Origin: Cordilura impudica
Taxonomy: Eukaryota > Arthropoda > Insecta > Diptera > Scathophagidae
Assembly (NCBI GenBank): GCA_963682025.1
Contig: OY821519.1
Coordinates: 191,217,867 to 191,281,866 of the forward strand
DNA length: 64,000 nt
Direction: 5' to 3'
Below, piece after piece: positions 11,834-24,390 of this stretch. The notes beneath the pieces are model-generated. The model did no database searches and had not been told where the DNA came from. It saw nothing but the letters and a program-made list of their open reading frames with translations. The translations under genes were made by a program, and so were the position numbers. Within the stretch, counting starts at the first letter, position 1; each line of letters begins with the position of its first letter.

Positions 11834-12632
11834 TTTATACCCTATACCACTATGTAGTTTGGGTATAATGACTTTGTGCTGCTGTTTGTAACAACCAAAA
11901 ATATTTGACCTAGACCCATCTTTAATTATACCGATCGAATCAGAATCATTTTTTGAGTTGATTTAACAATGTCCGTCCGTCCGTCCGTCCGTCCGTCCGT
12001 CCGTCCGTCTGTGTGTCCATGTAAAGCTTGTAATCAAACTGCAGGTCGCAAATATGAATATATTTTGATGAAATTTGGTACATAAGCTTCTATCGGCCAT
12101 GGAATGAACGCTATTGAAATTGGTGAGAATCGGTCCATGTTCAGACCTAGCCCCCATACAAATTACCCCTATGAAATCGACATAAATTGCCATAAGATCC
12201 AAATTGTCATATAGATCTTACTCAAATTGGGTTTATATGCGTTCATTACATCCATTAATGAGTAGTCCAAAAATGATCCCTTTGGCCCCATATAGGGCTG
12301 CTTCCCGATCTTCACTTAAATCTATTAAAAAACAAAAATATTGCACTGATTCTTCTCAGATTTGGTTTGTATATATTTTTGCAAAATACAAGAGACTTTT
12401 CCAAACATGATCAGGATCGGTCCATTTTTGGACCTAGTCCCCATATAGATATAGCATCCGATATCAACTTTTTCATATCTGCAGCCAAAAAAGTTAATAA
12501 AAATCCCACTCAAATTTGGTTTTTGCTTATTTTCTATGTCCAATTAGTTGGGCCTAAGAGATAGGGTTTCTAAACGCATGGTATAGGGTACCGTATAGTC
12601 GGTCTAGACCGACTATAATTTTCTTACTTGTT
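11834..12632 (-). mobile_element. INE-like element, copy 4 (full length)
   Basis: Full-length reverse copy: starts TTTATACCCTATACCAC, has about nine GTCC units (11970-12010, one of the longest (GTCY)n tracts in the window), and ends with the perfect palindrome TAGTCGGTCTAGACCGACTA and TTTTCTTACTTGT. Open frames inside (for example 11963-12202) are translations of the repeat and recur in other copies; they are not genes. Confidence 0.88.
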
Positions 12633-12680
12633 TTCTTATATTCTCACCACTTCACAAATTTGGACACAATTTATAAAAAG

Positions 12681-13360
12681 CCAGTAAGAAAATTTTAGTC
12701 GGTCTAGACCGACTATACGATACCCTATACCATGCGTTTAGAGACCCCATCTCTTAGGCCCAACGAATTGGATATAAAAAATAAGCAAAGACCCAATTTG
12801 AATGGTATTATTGTTAATTTTGTTGCTTTTGAATTTAAAAAAGTTCATATTGGATGCTATATTTATATGAGGACTAGTTCGAAAAATAGACCCATACAGA
12901 CCATATTTGGTAAGGTCACTTATTTTTTGCAAAAATATATAAAAATATATTATATAATATCGGGAAGCAGCTTTATATGGGGCCTATGACAAAGGATTGT
13001 CCTATTGGGTTTATTTCTGGACTACAGGTTAATGGATGTAATAAACACACACGAACCCAATTCGAACGAGTTCAAAATGATAATTTAGATCTTATCGTAA
13101 TATAAGCCGACTTCATAGGGTTCATTTATGGGCACCAGGTCTGAACACAAACCGATTTTCACCAATTTCAGTAGGGTTTGTTTTGTGGCTAATAGAAGGT
13201 CATATACCAAAATTCATCAAAATATATTCATATTTGCGACATGTAGTTTGATTACAAAGTTACATGCACACACAGACGGACAGACGGACATAAAAAATCG
13301 TTGTTACAATCATCAGCACAAAGTCAATATACCCGAACACATAGCGGTATAGGGTATAAA
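12681..13360 (+). mobile_element. INE-like element, copy 5
   Basis: Forward copy lying 48 bp from copy 4 in head-to-head orientation. It keeps the 5' palindrome (TAGTCGGTCTAGACCGACTA), a short GACGGACAGACGGACATA block and the end AGCGGTATAGGGTATAAA. It is more diverged than copy 4, so the two are separate insertions rather than one inverted duplication. Confidence 0.85.
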
Positions 13361-14077
13361 GATACATATTCTTTTTTTGTATGTTAATTTACCTTTTCTT
13401 AATTTTTTTCCTTCTGGCATAAAAACACTTTTTTTGCTTTTGTGCTAGAAGAATTGTTTAACTCAATCATTGAACAGTTTACCGTACATGACTGTATTAT
13501 AGACTCACAATTGTTGTTGGCTGCGTTTTCGAACACACCAAATTATGCATTGCGTTGAATTTTTTGAATCAAACTATTGTGTAACATTGATTCGTTTGAA
13601 TCAAACTACTGCTTGACATTAATTCGTTTAATTTATTATTCGAACTGATTTAAAAAAAAGAATACAGTTGAACACACAACATTAACTTGGTGTGGAGAAC
13701 TGTGTATGAAAAGCAAATGCATTTGTGCATAGGTCTACTAAATAGGGAATCTATATAATGGACTTGTAGGTAATACAATATAAATAAAAAAAAAAGTATA
13801 GCAAAACTTTCCTCAAAATGGACATATTTCATAATGAAACTACATATTTTTAAATAATAAAATCCCTTCACATAAACAGTTTCTTGCCTCTCCTGAAAAT
13901 TTGAAAATTTTGAGTTGTGACTGTTTTTTATTTAAGGTGCGATATATCAATATTGTGAGTATTGAATTAATAAATTCTATATTATTTTGTTAGAGCAAAT
14001 TTAAAGTCATAATGAGCAAAAGCAGACCAAAATATAACTATAGAAATATAACTTATAACTCTGTGCAACAAATTAAG
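13361..14077. other. No recognisable gene
   Basis: AT-rich sequence with a diverged internal duplication at 13565-13635 (TTGAATCAAACTA and TTAATTCGTTTAA variants). No supported coding region. Confidence 0.5.
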
Positions 14078-15573
14078 AGTGTTTGAAAAATACACGGACT
14101 TGACAGTATAGTTTCGATTCTACTACCAAAGTGTAGTAAAAACCTTTACTCAGTTTAGCGAGATTGGTGACCAATTTTTTTAATGGGCCTCAAAATATTC
14201 TGAAAATTAGTGTGCCAAATCATAATTTTTTGACCAACAGGTAATTCAGACTTATTGGTATCGCTTAACTGCATCTGCCAATAATGTAGCTAAATGTCCG
14301 TAAAACGAATTCTGTTAACAATATATGAGAAAAAATCATTATTTCCTGCTCATTTTCTTTAAAAAAATATAGGAAAAAATTATTTTTTTTACTTGTTTCA
14401 ATAGAACTTTCAGGAAATCCTTATTTTCACTGACAATATTTAACAACATTGTAGCCACAGTAAAGTTGAACATTTTTTATGAACATATCAATACAATAGA
14501 AAAGAGTTTACTCACCCTAAATAGCTCATAAAGACCACTTTGTACCTTAAAAATTTTCGTTTTTGACGCTTAACAATATTTATACCCTATACCACTATGT
14601 GGTTTGGGTATAATGACTTTGTGCTGCTGTTTGTAACTACCAAAAATATGTGACCTAGACCCATCTTTATTACACCAATCGACTCATAATCACTTACTGA
14701 GTCGTTTTAGCGATGTCCGTCTGTTCGACCGTCCGTCTGTGTGTCCATGTAAAGCTTGTAATCAAACTACAGGTCGCAAATATAAATATATTTTGATCAA
14801 ATTTGGTAAGTAAGCTTTTAGCGGCCACAGGATGAACGCTATTGAAATTGGTGAAATTTGGTCCATGGTGAGACCTACTTCCCATACAAATGACCCCTAT
14901 TAAATCGACATAAATTGCCATAAGATCCAAATTATCATATAGACCTCAGTCAAATTGGTTTTGTAGGTGTTTATTATATCCACTAATCAGTAGTCCAAAA
15001 ATAATACCTGTTCGACAAATCTTCGTCATATAGAGCTGCTTCCCGATATTCACCTAAATCTATGAGAAAACAAAAACATTGCACATATTTTTCTCAAATT
15101 TGGTTTGTATATATTTTTTTCAAAATATAAGTGACTTTACCATATATGGTCAGGATCGGTCCGTTTTTCGACCTAGTCCCCATATAAATATAGCACCCGA
15201 TATGAACTTTTTTCATATCTGCTGCCAAAAAAGTTGATAACAATGCAACTCAAATTTGGTTTATGCTTATTTTCTATGTTCACTTAGTTGGACCGAAGAG
15301 GTGGGAACACTAAACTATGGTATAGAGTATCGTATAGTCGTTCTAGACCGACTATAATTTTCTTACTTGTTTTTTTTAGAAAATAATGTAATCAAGTGCA
15401 CACTTCTCTATTGCTGTTGTGTTGTGTTATGTTGTTTTTCATATGTTAAAAACATTTTTGAGATCTTTACAAAAATTGGTCACCAATTTTGCCAAACTAA
15501 GTATATAGCTCTAATACATTTTGGGAGCAGAATCGAGTTTATACTGTCAGGTCCGTGTATTTTCTTCAGTGTT
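14078..15573. mobile_element. MITE with ~110-bp TIRs, split by an INE-like insertion
   Basis: The left arm (14078-14190) and the right arm (15455-15573) are inverted complements through AAAATACACGGAC(T/C)TGACAG and ATTGGTGACCAATTTTT. Subtracting the nested INE-like copy 6 (14579-15371) leaves about 700 bp without coding capacity. No clean target duplication was found, so the superfamily is not assigned. Confidence 0.78.
14579..15371 (-). mobile_element. INE-like element, copy 6
   Basis: Reverse, full length: starts TTTATACCCTATACCACTAT, GTCC tract reduced to a few units (14715-14735), ends CTAGACCGACTATAATTTTC and TTACTTGT. Inserted in the interior of the 14078-15573 MITE. Confidence 0.87.
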
Positions 15574-17314
15574 CCAGTGTGTAATTAATTACATATCTAC
15601 GCACACTCCTCTGTACACGTTTGCATTTAAAATTCCTTGTGTTTAGAAATGAAATTGAGTTTTTGCCATATATATGTTTTGATTGCAATATTAGTTTGCT
15701 AGTCTGAGAGTATCTCTTCTTTAAAGGTTGTCTTATATGAAGCGGTACGCCCATATCGTCATCCATAGCAAAATGTCATTTGTTCTTGCTTAAAAGTTCA
15801 CATCATTTCCTTAATCTAGTTTTCATGACTTACTTTTGCTTTTTGATGGTCTTCGATCATATTATTTCTCTCGGGTTTTTAACCATTTCTGTCCTTACAG
15901 TATGGTTCATCCCGCCTTTTGTGCAATTTTTTTAGTGGAATATCAATTCCAACTTTATGGTCGCTTTTGTTGTTATCCCCGAGTGCTGTTGAAAATAGTG
16001 TTCCAGAATGTAATCTTGCTATGGAATCTGAATTCTTTTGAATTCATTGATCTTTGTGTAAAAATTAATCGAAATAGATAAAATGCAAACAAAATATAAT
16101 TTAAAGATGTTGCTGAATATTTAACTTTAAAAATTGTAAATAAATTTTTAGTAATTTGGCATATCGCCAACTAAGAATTCGACGAATTTTAAACGAATTT
16201 CAGTTAAATCCCAGGAAAAGTTCCAAAGGACGCTTAAAATGATAAATGAAACTTTGAGTAATAACAGGTTCAAATTTTAAGATCTGAAAAATTTTCTTTA
16301 TCTCGTAAAGGATTGTGATATACATTTAAATTCATAAGACCTTGTTAATTTGTGATATGAAAACAATTTTAATTGGTGTCAGTTTTAAATAAGATAATGC
16401 AATATTAAATTTTTTCATTTATTGCCTTTATTCAGATTGAAGTTAAGCCACTCATGTTGGTCTTGCGATTATGCAAAAACTTTTCACCATAAAACAATTT
16501 GTTGCAAGGCACCAACTAAGAAGAACTATTTGTGATTTTATAATTAATTGAAATTAAACATTAAAACTTTAGGCAATATTACTATAAAAGAACAAAACCC
16601 ATCCAATATGTGGACTTTGCAATTTAACGTGTACATAATTTTTCCAATTAATTGCAAAAATACACTCTCATTATGACGACGGTCCTTTTCGTTGCATTTG
16701 CAACTATTTGTGCAACTAAACGAAAGACATCCTTGATATTCATTTGGTGTATTGCGGTTGGTAATTTTGCATTCAAAAACGATTTTCAATTGCCTTTGGA
16801 AAACACTGCAATATAAACGCACAGCATTATGGTCAAATGAACACATGCAGAGGAACACGTGCTGACTTACCAACACTTGTGCTTACTACAACCCATCCAC
16901 AAAGTTATACTGCAGTGAAATCATTGCAGACACTCTATACGAACATTAAAAATCAGGCAACATTAAACACTAACAAATACTTGTTTGAGACGAGATTTTT
17001 TCATTGGGAATAATTAAAGCAAACTGTTGCAATGATTTGAAAATAACAAAACGAAATGAATCGCATAACAGCACAAATGTTACCAAACGTTAGCAAAGGA
17101 CCAACAATTACATTACAACTGGATATGGATGGAATTTTTATTATGTACAGATGAATATATTAGTGAGTACAAGTGCAATTCATTCAATATTTGATCGGGA
17201 AAATTTAAACTATAAATTTTGTCTAGTATTTCCAAATGTAAGGTTTGCGCACGAAAAACTATAACTATATATTTTGAATCGTAAACATGTAAAATATGAT
17301 GAATATGCTTTTTA
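15574..17314. other. No recognisable gene
   Basis: AT-rich. A 110-codon minus-strand open frame at 16544-16876 has a cysteine-rich stretch (CLSFSCTNSCKCN) but no family I recognise; the other frames are shorter. I cannot support a gene here. Confidence 0.45.
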
Positions 17315-18470
17315 TATCATCTGTACATAAAAGTTTTAAAGGATTTTTTTTTTTCAAATTTGACGCTTTATTGTATTAAAATTTGTTACAAATTCATTCT
17401 TCAAAGTACTGTCCATCGCTAGCTATTACCTTCCCACCTATCTGGTAACATACGGATTCCGCGTCGGATTAACCACTCATCTTTTTATGCTGTCCACGAG
17501 TCGATCTAATTTTAGAGTTCTTCAAAAGAGCGGAAGTGCTGTTCCGTAAGAGCATGCGTCATCTACGAAAACGAATAGTAGTCGTAAGGGGCAATGTCCG
17601 AGCTATACGGCGGGTGGGGTAGGACTTCCCATTTAAGCGTTTCAAGGTATCTTCTGACTGGCCATGCGATATGTGGTCGAACATTGTCATGCTGAAGAAT
17701 AACTTTATAGTGTCTTTACTCGTATTGTGGTGGCCGTTTTTGTATCAAAGCTCGGCTCAAACGCATCAATTGAAGTCGGTAGAGTTTCCCTGCGATGGTT
17801 TCACCTGGTTTTAACAGCTCATAGTACACCACGTCAAATGGTGAATATTCGGCTTTGGCATCGATTTTGGCGTATGCCCTGAGTTTTGTGCTTGAGGTTT
17901 TCGTAATGAACCCATTTTTCATCACCAGTCACAATACGATGCAAAAATCACTTTCTTTTTTGCCGTGGAGCAGCTGTTCACAACTGAAGTCTCTCGGCTT
18001 CAATTCATACGGCACCCAATATCCTTCTTTCTGGATCATTCATATCACTTTTAAGTGAACATGTATGGCTTGTTGAGTCACTTCCAATATTTCTGCGAGT
18101 CGTTCTTGCATTTGGCATGAGTCCTCATCCAATAGAGCTTCCAATTCCGCATCGTCAAATTTCTTTGGTCGTCCTTCGCGCTCTTTGTAATGGCTGTTAA
18201 AAGCACCACTTCTAACCATACGATGACTTTCATCCGCAGATTTCTTCAAATGAATATAAAGATTTAATCCTTCCCGCAAATTGCATATTTTTGGCACATA
18301 AGTTGACATAGTCGGAGCACAGATAAACTATGTTGTTTACACATCAGAAAAATGACACATACTGAAAAAGAAAGCCCAATGATGAGGCTTCAAAATGAAG
18401 TTGGTTAAAATATTGTCTGGCTCAATTTAGTGTCTTGAAAACCCTTTAAAACTTTTTTGTACACCTGATA
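17315..18470 (-). mobile_element. mariner (DD34D) transposon, inactive
   Basis: The ends are inverted repeats: TATCATCTGTACATAAAAG (17315) against TATCAGGTGTACAAAAAAG (read inward from 18470), each followed by TTTTAAAGG. TA dinucleotides flank both sides (17313-17314 and 18471-18472), the mariner target duplication. At 1,156 bp it is shorter than the usual ~1.3 kb, in line with internal deletions in the transposase. Confidence 0.9.
17420..18309 (-). pseudogene. mariner transposase relic (DD34D)
   Basis: From ATG 18309 the N-terminal helix-turn-helix region carries GRPKKFDDAELEALLDED and EILEVTQQAI, typical of mariner proteins. Further on, in shifting frames, are KEGYWVPYELKPRD, then TGDEKWVHYEN (first catalytic D), VVYYELLKPGETIAG, LQHDNVRPH (second D) and SSDIAPYDYY (third D). 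Exactly 34 residues separate the last two D, which fixes the DD34D class. Lesions: several frameshifts, a deletion of roughly 45 bp before VVYYE, and stops in the C-terminal part (for example after YYSFS). All three acidic residues survive, but the protein cannot be made in one piece. Confidence 0.92.
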
Positions 18471-18501
18471 TATCAACGATTTTTAATACTAACTCAAAAA
18501 A

Positions 18502-18726
18502 TTACATTATGAAGGAGAGGTAAGGAAATGAGTTATTATAATTTTTAAAACAATCGAATTTATGAATAATTTAAGAGTTAAAAATTAAGTTTTTTAACTC
18601 TCTAAAAACTACGTTTTTTAACTCTTTAAATATTAAGTTTTTTAACTCTTAAATTAAATTATTAACAAAGGCGATTGTTTTTAAAATTATAATAATTTAT
18701 TTACGTACCTTTCCTTCATAATGTAA
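18502..18726. mobile_element. Hairpin MITE, ~85-bp arms
   Basis: 18502-18590 and 18640-18726 are inverted complements (TTACATTATGAAGGA at each end, with TTATTATAATTTT and AACAATCG inside). The loop holds three tandem units of the type GTTTTTTAACTCT. No coding capacity; a transcript would fold into one long hairpin. Confidence 0.8.
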
Positions 18727-18960
18727 AAGTATATATGTAGTTTGGCAGGCTATTTAAGATGTTGGACTTTTCCAATAATATTTATGAAGTGAACAATGCA
18801 AGTCGCCAACATAAAAATACTTTTTTCTGTATCAAGCTAATGGATCACAGAAAGTACCGCAAACCTCCCTTGCGGACGTATTGGTGAAAAGCGTTATACA
18901 TTCAGTAAACACAATTAACATTAATAAATAATTCAAATTCGACTGGTATGTTAATTAAAA

Positions 18961-19320
18961 CTAGCAAAGCCCAGCCCACGAAATTCGAGTGCAAATTCTA
19001 GGAAATTTTATTTTTTCATATAATAGATAATTTTATAAGAGCCTAAAGGTATGCTAATCAATTATAACAATTAACCATTCAACACTGGTTTTTGATACTT
19101 ATAATAAACGCACACACTGTATATGTTTTATGTATGTATTAGTTGCAACTTTAAATGAGCATTACTACAAAAACAATGTTCCAGACAGTACAAATCTGTA
19201 AATTTGGTGGACTGCTAAAAAGAAATTCCTTTCAAATGTGGTATTTTTTGTCAAAATCGCTTATTAACTAAAATAATTACATCGGTTGCAAGAAATCGCT
19301 TTTCCTATTAATATTACGGA
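18961..19320 (-). mobile_element. Non-autonomous Helitron, family A copy 2
   Basis: Same structure as 6848-7224: CTAG at 18961-18964, hairpin region CACGAAATTCGAGTG just inside, shared internal motifs (GCTAATCAATTATA, AAATCTGTAAAT, AAGAAATCGC), and a TC 5' end at 19320 preceded by A (A|TCCGTAATATTAATAGG). Confidence 0.78.
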
Positions 19321-19789
19321 TTATATTCGCATCAGTTAGTTGCCATATATATTAGCAACAGTTATTTTATTTAAAAGTTTTGCGATTTATTTGTGTTAAA
19401 GTTTTTATGTACGCAATCTTTCATATGGACATATAGATAGACACACAGAAGGGCGGATATCACAAAATCTACTCTAGAAGTTGTTCAGGATCAAGATTTT
19501 TAATCAGAAACTCACCAGTGACATATACAACAACAAGTTTATAATGTAGCTATCTGCAGCGAACTTTTATTTTGCCACGAAATGAATCAAAAAATATCAT
19601 TTTCAAATAATCTGGAAACGCTCATCGAAACGATTTGTTTGTTTTCACAATAGTTCAATGATAAACGTTGTGAGAATTGTGCATGATCATTTGATATAGC
19701 AATGATTATAGGTTAGGTAAGAAATGAAGACGGTCAACCTAAAATCGGCTCTCGCAATTATGTTGAAATCATCAAACTTCATTTTACCT

Positions 19790-19990
19790 AGAATGCAATA
19801 GAAAAATAGCGCCAACGCGGGAATTCGGCAAAGAATATTTTATACTGTGCCCTCTGTTTTTCGTTCAGCACATCATCAGAAATCAGAATTAAGTCCTATC
19901 CCTTTCACAAGATGTGTAATAAGGAAGTGACCAGTGGCTATCTTGGTGAATGTATGATAATCCTGTCTAGGGGGTGACAGTAAATAGTAG
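19790..19990 (-). pseudogene. Possible non-LTR retrotransposon 3' (RNase H-end) fragment
   Basis: The minus strand reads TKIATGHFLITHLVKGIGL, which resembles the LTGHxxLxxHLxxxGL tail that follows RNase H in R1/jockey-type elements. It is short, with stops nearby, and I see no other domain around it. Weak call. Confidence 0.25.
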
Positions 19991-20487
19991 ACAGTATTCT
20001 AGTGCTAGCTCACGTTGTTAATTCCATCCAGTATATATTTTCCTTAGATATTTTAAAGTAATGTCGTAGGATTCCGTAGTAATGAATCGGTTGACTTGCA
20101 TATGTGAAGTTGCAATTACCATTACGGCCAAGCCTTGTAAGTTTGTCTGTTCTTTCAGATAAGTATGACGCTATTTCAGCTACTTAGTGTTTATAAATTC
20201 TCGAAGCATTTTTTAGCTGCTATTATTTAAACGATACTAAGTTCCTCCGGTATCTTCCAGCCGCTGCTTTATCAGCTTGAAAAATACGTGTTTTTTGATG
20301 AGGTAACTGGTCTCTTCATCACTCAGCAGTTGACGGTTATCACGATTTTGGCCAAATAGATTTTTGAATTACTCCAGTAATAAAAAGTAAATTCATGCTA
20401 AAAGTATCACTTTTAATTGCTTTCGAAGTAATATATTCTTTTAATGTAATCATAAGATATCCCAAGATGTCAATTAATTTAAAGTTA

Positions 20488-20760
20488 CTAGCATAACCTA
20501 GCACTCGAAATTCAAGTGAAAATTCTGAGAAAGTTTTATTTTTTCTCAAAATTTTTTTTTTAATGTTTCTTTAATCTATATATATATAAAATATATGATA
20601 ATAAATAATTTTATGAGAGCCTAAATTTATGCTAATCAATGTTAGGCAATTCACACTTCAATACCATACGTGTGATATAAAATTAATGAAATTCGATAAA
20701 CTAAAACTGATTGGCATACCTTTAGGCTCTTATAAAGATATGTATTATTAATATATTATG
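20488..20760 (-). mobile_element. Helitron family A fragment with inverted duplication
   Basis: CTAG at 20488-20491 is followed by GCACTCGAAATTCAAGTG (family A terminal hairpin) and GAGAGCCTAAATTTATGCTA. About 80 bp on, GGCATACCTTTAGGCTCTTA (20713 onward) is the inverted complement of that internal piece, so 20605-20760 is a palindrome of Helitron sequence. The 5' TC end is absent. Confidence 0.6.
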
Positions 20761-21252
20761 TTATTTAATTTAATATATTTTTAGCGCATATCATACATAG
20801 ATTTAAAATTCTGCATTTCTCCTCTATATCAGCTATAACTGGGACCATTTCCACACTCCTCTGTGCCCGCATTACACTTTAAAAGGGATGAGCAAATTTT
20901 CTTTCACGTATTAATAGATTATTAAAACTTTTTTATAATATTAAAAATAATTTGAGATTATCCAAATTAATATCGAGAATCCAAAAACAAAAATTAGAAA
21001 TAAGTTTATAAAAAATCCATTTGGAAAAAAATAATTTCATCCTAAAATAGGAATAACTGTTATTGAATTACTCGCGTATTATATAAGGAAAATAAATCTG
21101 TATAATGAAAATCTAGAGTTGGCATTAGATAAGCTGTGTTTAAAATTTAACATACAAATTTAACATATAAACATAACTATATTTTAAATGTAAAACCATA
21201 TTATTAGGAACCGCAAAATATAGGAACGAAAATAACATTCTGTGTTACACCA

Positions 21253-22718
21253 TACAGTGGTTCAAAACCAAAAAAAAGTGGTAATAAGTCTGGAACTTCT
21301 AAACTATTGGTTGGATTGGAATAGTATATTCTAGGCGATTGTAGTTAAGGATATAGGCTTTCAAAATATTTATTTTTGAGATACCCTGTTGTAACACAGG
21401 GTGAGCTACAGGGTGCCAAATTCGACCACCTCGAGGTGGAAAATGCTTTCAAAGCTTGTAACTTTTATAAATATGAAGTGATTTTTACGTTTTTTAAATT
21501 TTTCCAATAACAATTAAATTGTTAACAAAAAACATGCTTATACTACCTAGTTATCGCTTATGGTTTAAAAAATATTTGATTTTAAAAATCAACATTTGAA
21601 CTTTTCACCAAATTCTTTGTTGGTTTTTCGCAAATAACATTTTTATTAAAACAGATAAAAAAAATCCAAAAATATGTGGCGATAGCCAGTACTTTTCAAA
21701 AAAATGCGCTGAAGTATTTTTTGAATTATTTCAAACCGTTTAGTGACCACAAAATCTTAAAGTTGACTTTTTGAATCAGGTTCTAAAAATTGCAAATTTT
21801 TGCCAAAAAATACCCTTCATTCTTTCACTTTTTTCTCACAACCTTGGTAAAACATGTATATATTTTTCTCCATATTTTAAAAGAATATGCTTCAAGAATG
21901 GTTGTAAGTGAAATTTTTAATATTTTTGGACATGCGCCCTACGTCCAGCATTGGACGAAATTGGGCAATTTAAAAAAAAAAAAACTAAGTTTTAAAAGTT
22001 AATACAAAAATATCCGCTCGATTTCTTCATTTATTTCACCGCAGTATCAAAGCTCCAAATATTTTTATTTATTTGCCGTAATAAAATTCACCGCCGTTAA
22101 ATAAACGTGGTCAGGAGGGCTTAAATGATGAAAAAAGTTAAATTTTCATACGAATTTTTTTGTTAACATAAAAAACATATTAAGATTAGTTATTTTTATA
22201 TTTTGTTTACTGATTCAGAACGGCATTTAAATTATCTAACATACTTCAAAAAATCATTTTGATAACGTTAATAGTTTTTGAGATATTTATATTCAAATTT
22301 CAGAAAAAAATATAGAAAAACTATGGTTTTTCCTTTTTTTTTGGTTTTTTTGGTAAAGTGTTCCCAAAATTTTTGAATTTTACTTATTATTATATATATT
22401 CTTAAAGAAGACATATTTATCTATTCAACGATATATAACATGTCTATCAAATATATTGCAACATGCTGAAATAATGACCCCAAACCACACGCCACAGGCA
22501 AAAATTTAGCTATTTCTCTATTTGTTCATATAAATGGTCATTTACATAGTGAATGACTTATTTTTTTTATTGTTTTTTGGTAAAGGGTTGCATACATTTT
22601 TATTACTTCAAATAATGTTATATATCTTTTCAAAGAAGGTATAATTATAAGTTAATGGTGTATGAAATATTTACCTAATGAGATTCAACTGATCATAAAA
22701 TTGCCCGAAACTCTGATA
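21253..22718 (+). repeat. Transib left terminal inverted repeat
   Basis: Matches the right arm with scattered single-base differences (for example AACTATTGG here against AACTGTTGG, GTAGTTAAGG against GTAGTCAAGG). It ends just past TTGCCCGAAACTCTGAT. Open frames inside it (such as 21790-22002) occur in both arms and look non-coding. Confidence 0.9.
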
Positions 22719-22757
22719 CCTATTGCAAAATATCTGTAATTCACAATACCTTTTTAT

Positions 22758-24247
22758 GCAAAAAAATTTACAAGAAATAAATATGGTATTTTGAGAAAAG
22801 CTCTCAAAGAAAAAGGATTTGATATTTTTCCTACCAGCAGAGCCATAAGGGAAACAAAAAATAAAATTCTACCATCTAATGTGAAATCCAATACTGAAAG
22901 TGCAAATGTTGGATTAGCGGAACTGCTTGAAAACACTGCATCTAGAATAATATCCACATTTAGCAAAGAAGAAATAGAAATATGCAACAATTCAGAAGTT
23001 ACGTTAATATGTAAATGGGGATGCGATGGAACATCTGGATTTTCTGAGTATAGACAACCAAGTGGAAGCAATTCAGAAATAGATTTTTCAACAATTTTTA
23101 TGACATCACTAGTACCATTAAAAATGAGGCTATATAATGAGACAAGTTCTTCTTCTAGTGAGAGAGAATATCAGGACATATGGAGTAATTTAACACCCGG
23201 ATCTAAGTTTCTATGTCGGAGTACACAAAGGAAGACAAAATTACAACACAAAGCTTAGTGAGTTCAATAAATCAGGAAATTTCGAGATTGTCTCCAGTTT
23301 TTGTGGATATATCTGGAAGTGTCATTAAAGTGTTATTTCAACCACTTTTTACAATGATTGATGGGAAAGTAGCCAATGCCGTTACAGATATAACATCTAC
23401 TTGGAAATGTAATATATGTGGAAAGAAAAGTTCAGAATTTCATAACAGTTGTGATGAAATTCCTATTAATGAAAATGCTTTAAAATTTGGAATATCACCA
23501 CTTCATGCAAGAATACGATTTATGGAATATTGCTTGTATCTCGCATATGATCTAAAATACCGGCAAATTCCAGGACAAGAAAATATACCAGTTGAAAATA
23601 ATACTGATCTACACGCCATACGAAAAACTGAGAAGAAAAGAATTCAGGATGGATTTAAAATGCAACTTGGTCTAATTATCGATAAGCCTCTTTGTGGCTA
23701 TGGAAGTTCAAATGATGGTAATACAGCAAGACGTTTCTTTGAAGATCCCGAAATTACTTCTTTGATTACTGGCATTGACACGGCTTTAATCGCACGGTTT
23801 AAAGTAATATTAGCTGTCATTAATAGTAAACAACAAATTAATGCGGAGAAATTGAAAATATATGCTAGTGGAACTAAGGAATTAATAATGAACTTATATC
23901 CTTGGAGGCCAATGACACTAACTGTACACAAAGTGTTAGCTCATGGGAAAGAAATAATACAAAATAGATTCCTGCCCTTGGGAGAACTGACTGAAGAAGC
24001 ACAAGAAGCTAGAAACAGAGATGTCAAACACTTTAAACTTTTTAATACAAGAAAATGTAGCAAAGAAGCCCAAAATTCCGATTTAATGGAATATTTATTG
24101 ATATCATCAGATCCAGTAATATACTCCATAAGAACAAAATGGTTACCAAAAATAAGTTTTGAAATAGAAAATGATGATTCCGAAGCTATGGATATAAAAC
24201 ATCTTTTATCTTTTGATATTTCTGATTGTTTTGTAGAAAATAACTAG
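22758..24247 (+). pseudogene. Transib transposase (RAG1 core-like), one frameshift
   Basis: Two overlapping frames make one protein of about 490 residues. Frame 1 (to about 23215) holds GILRKALKEKGFDIFPTSRA, CKWGCDGTSGFSEYRQ with the first catalytic D (codon 23025), FMTSLVPLKM and IWSNLTPGSKFLCR. Frame 2 (from about 23213) holds FTMIDGKVANAVTD with the second D (codon 23360), WKCNICGKK (a CxxC), YPWRPMTLTVHKVLAHGKEI (HxxxxH) and LTEEAQEARN with the catalytic E (codon near 24005). CxxC plus HxxxxH correspond to the zinc ligands of RAG1. The frames differ by one small indel near 23205-23225. No ATG is evident at the true start; coding sense begins about 40 bp after the left TIR. An AATAAA follows at about 24295. 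Confidence 0.92.
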
Positions 24248-24390
24248 TAAAAAAGCAGACAATTGTTATGTAATTTTAAGCCTATTATAAAACAAATAAA
24301 AAAATACTCAATTAAAAAAAATTGTTATTTAATAATGAAAATATCTTAGGCATTGGCTTTTTAACTTTTTTTGTTGTTGTATAAAATCAG

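Noticed and set aside
11963..12202. Open frames that recur in several places (MDLMAIYVDFIGVICMG type)
   Set aside because: Same frame in many INE-like copies (also 14694, 31575, 50433, 53696); it is translated repeat, with no selection evident between copies.
16544..16876. 110-codon minus-strand frame with Cys-rich stretch
   Set aside because: No recognised family, no conserved motif order, and no supporting splice or terminal structure.
21253..21300. A full V(D)J-type recombination signal (heptamer, 12/23 spacer, nonamer) at the Transib end
   Set aside because: Only the heptamer matches. TTCAAAACCAAAAAAAAG has A-rich parts but no nonamer at a 12- or 23-bp spacing that I would defend.
21790..22002. 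70-codon frame repeated at 25898-26101
   Set aside because: It lies in both Transib TIR arms and has no coding signature.
22758..24247. Host RAG1-like recombinase or domesticated gene
   Set aside because: It lies between terminal inverted repeats with a 5-bp target duplication and has a frameshift, so it is a transposon gene.
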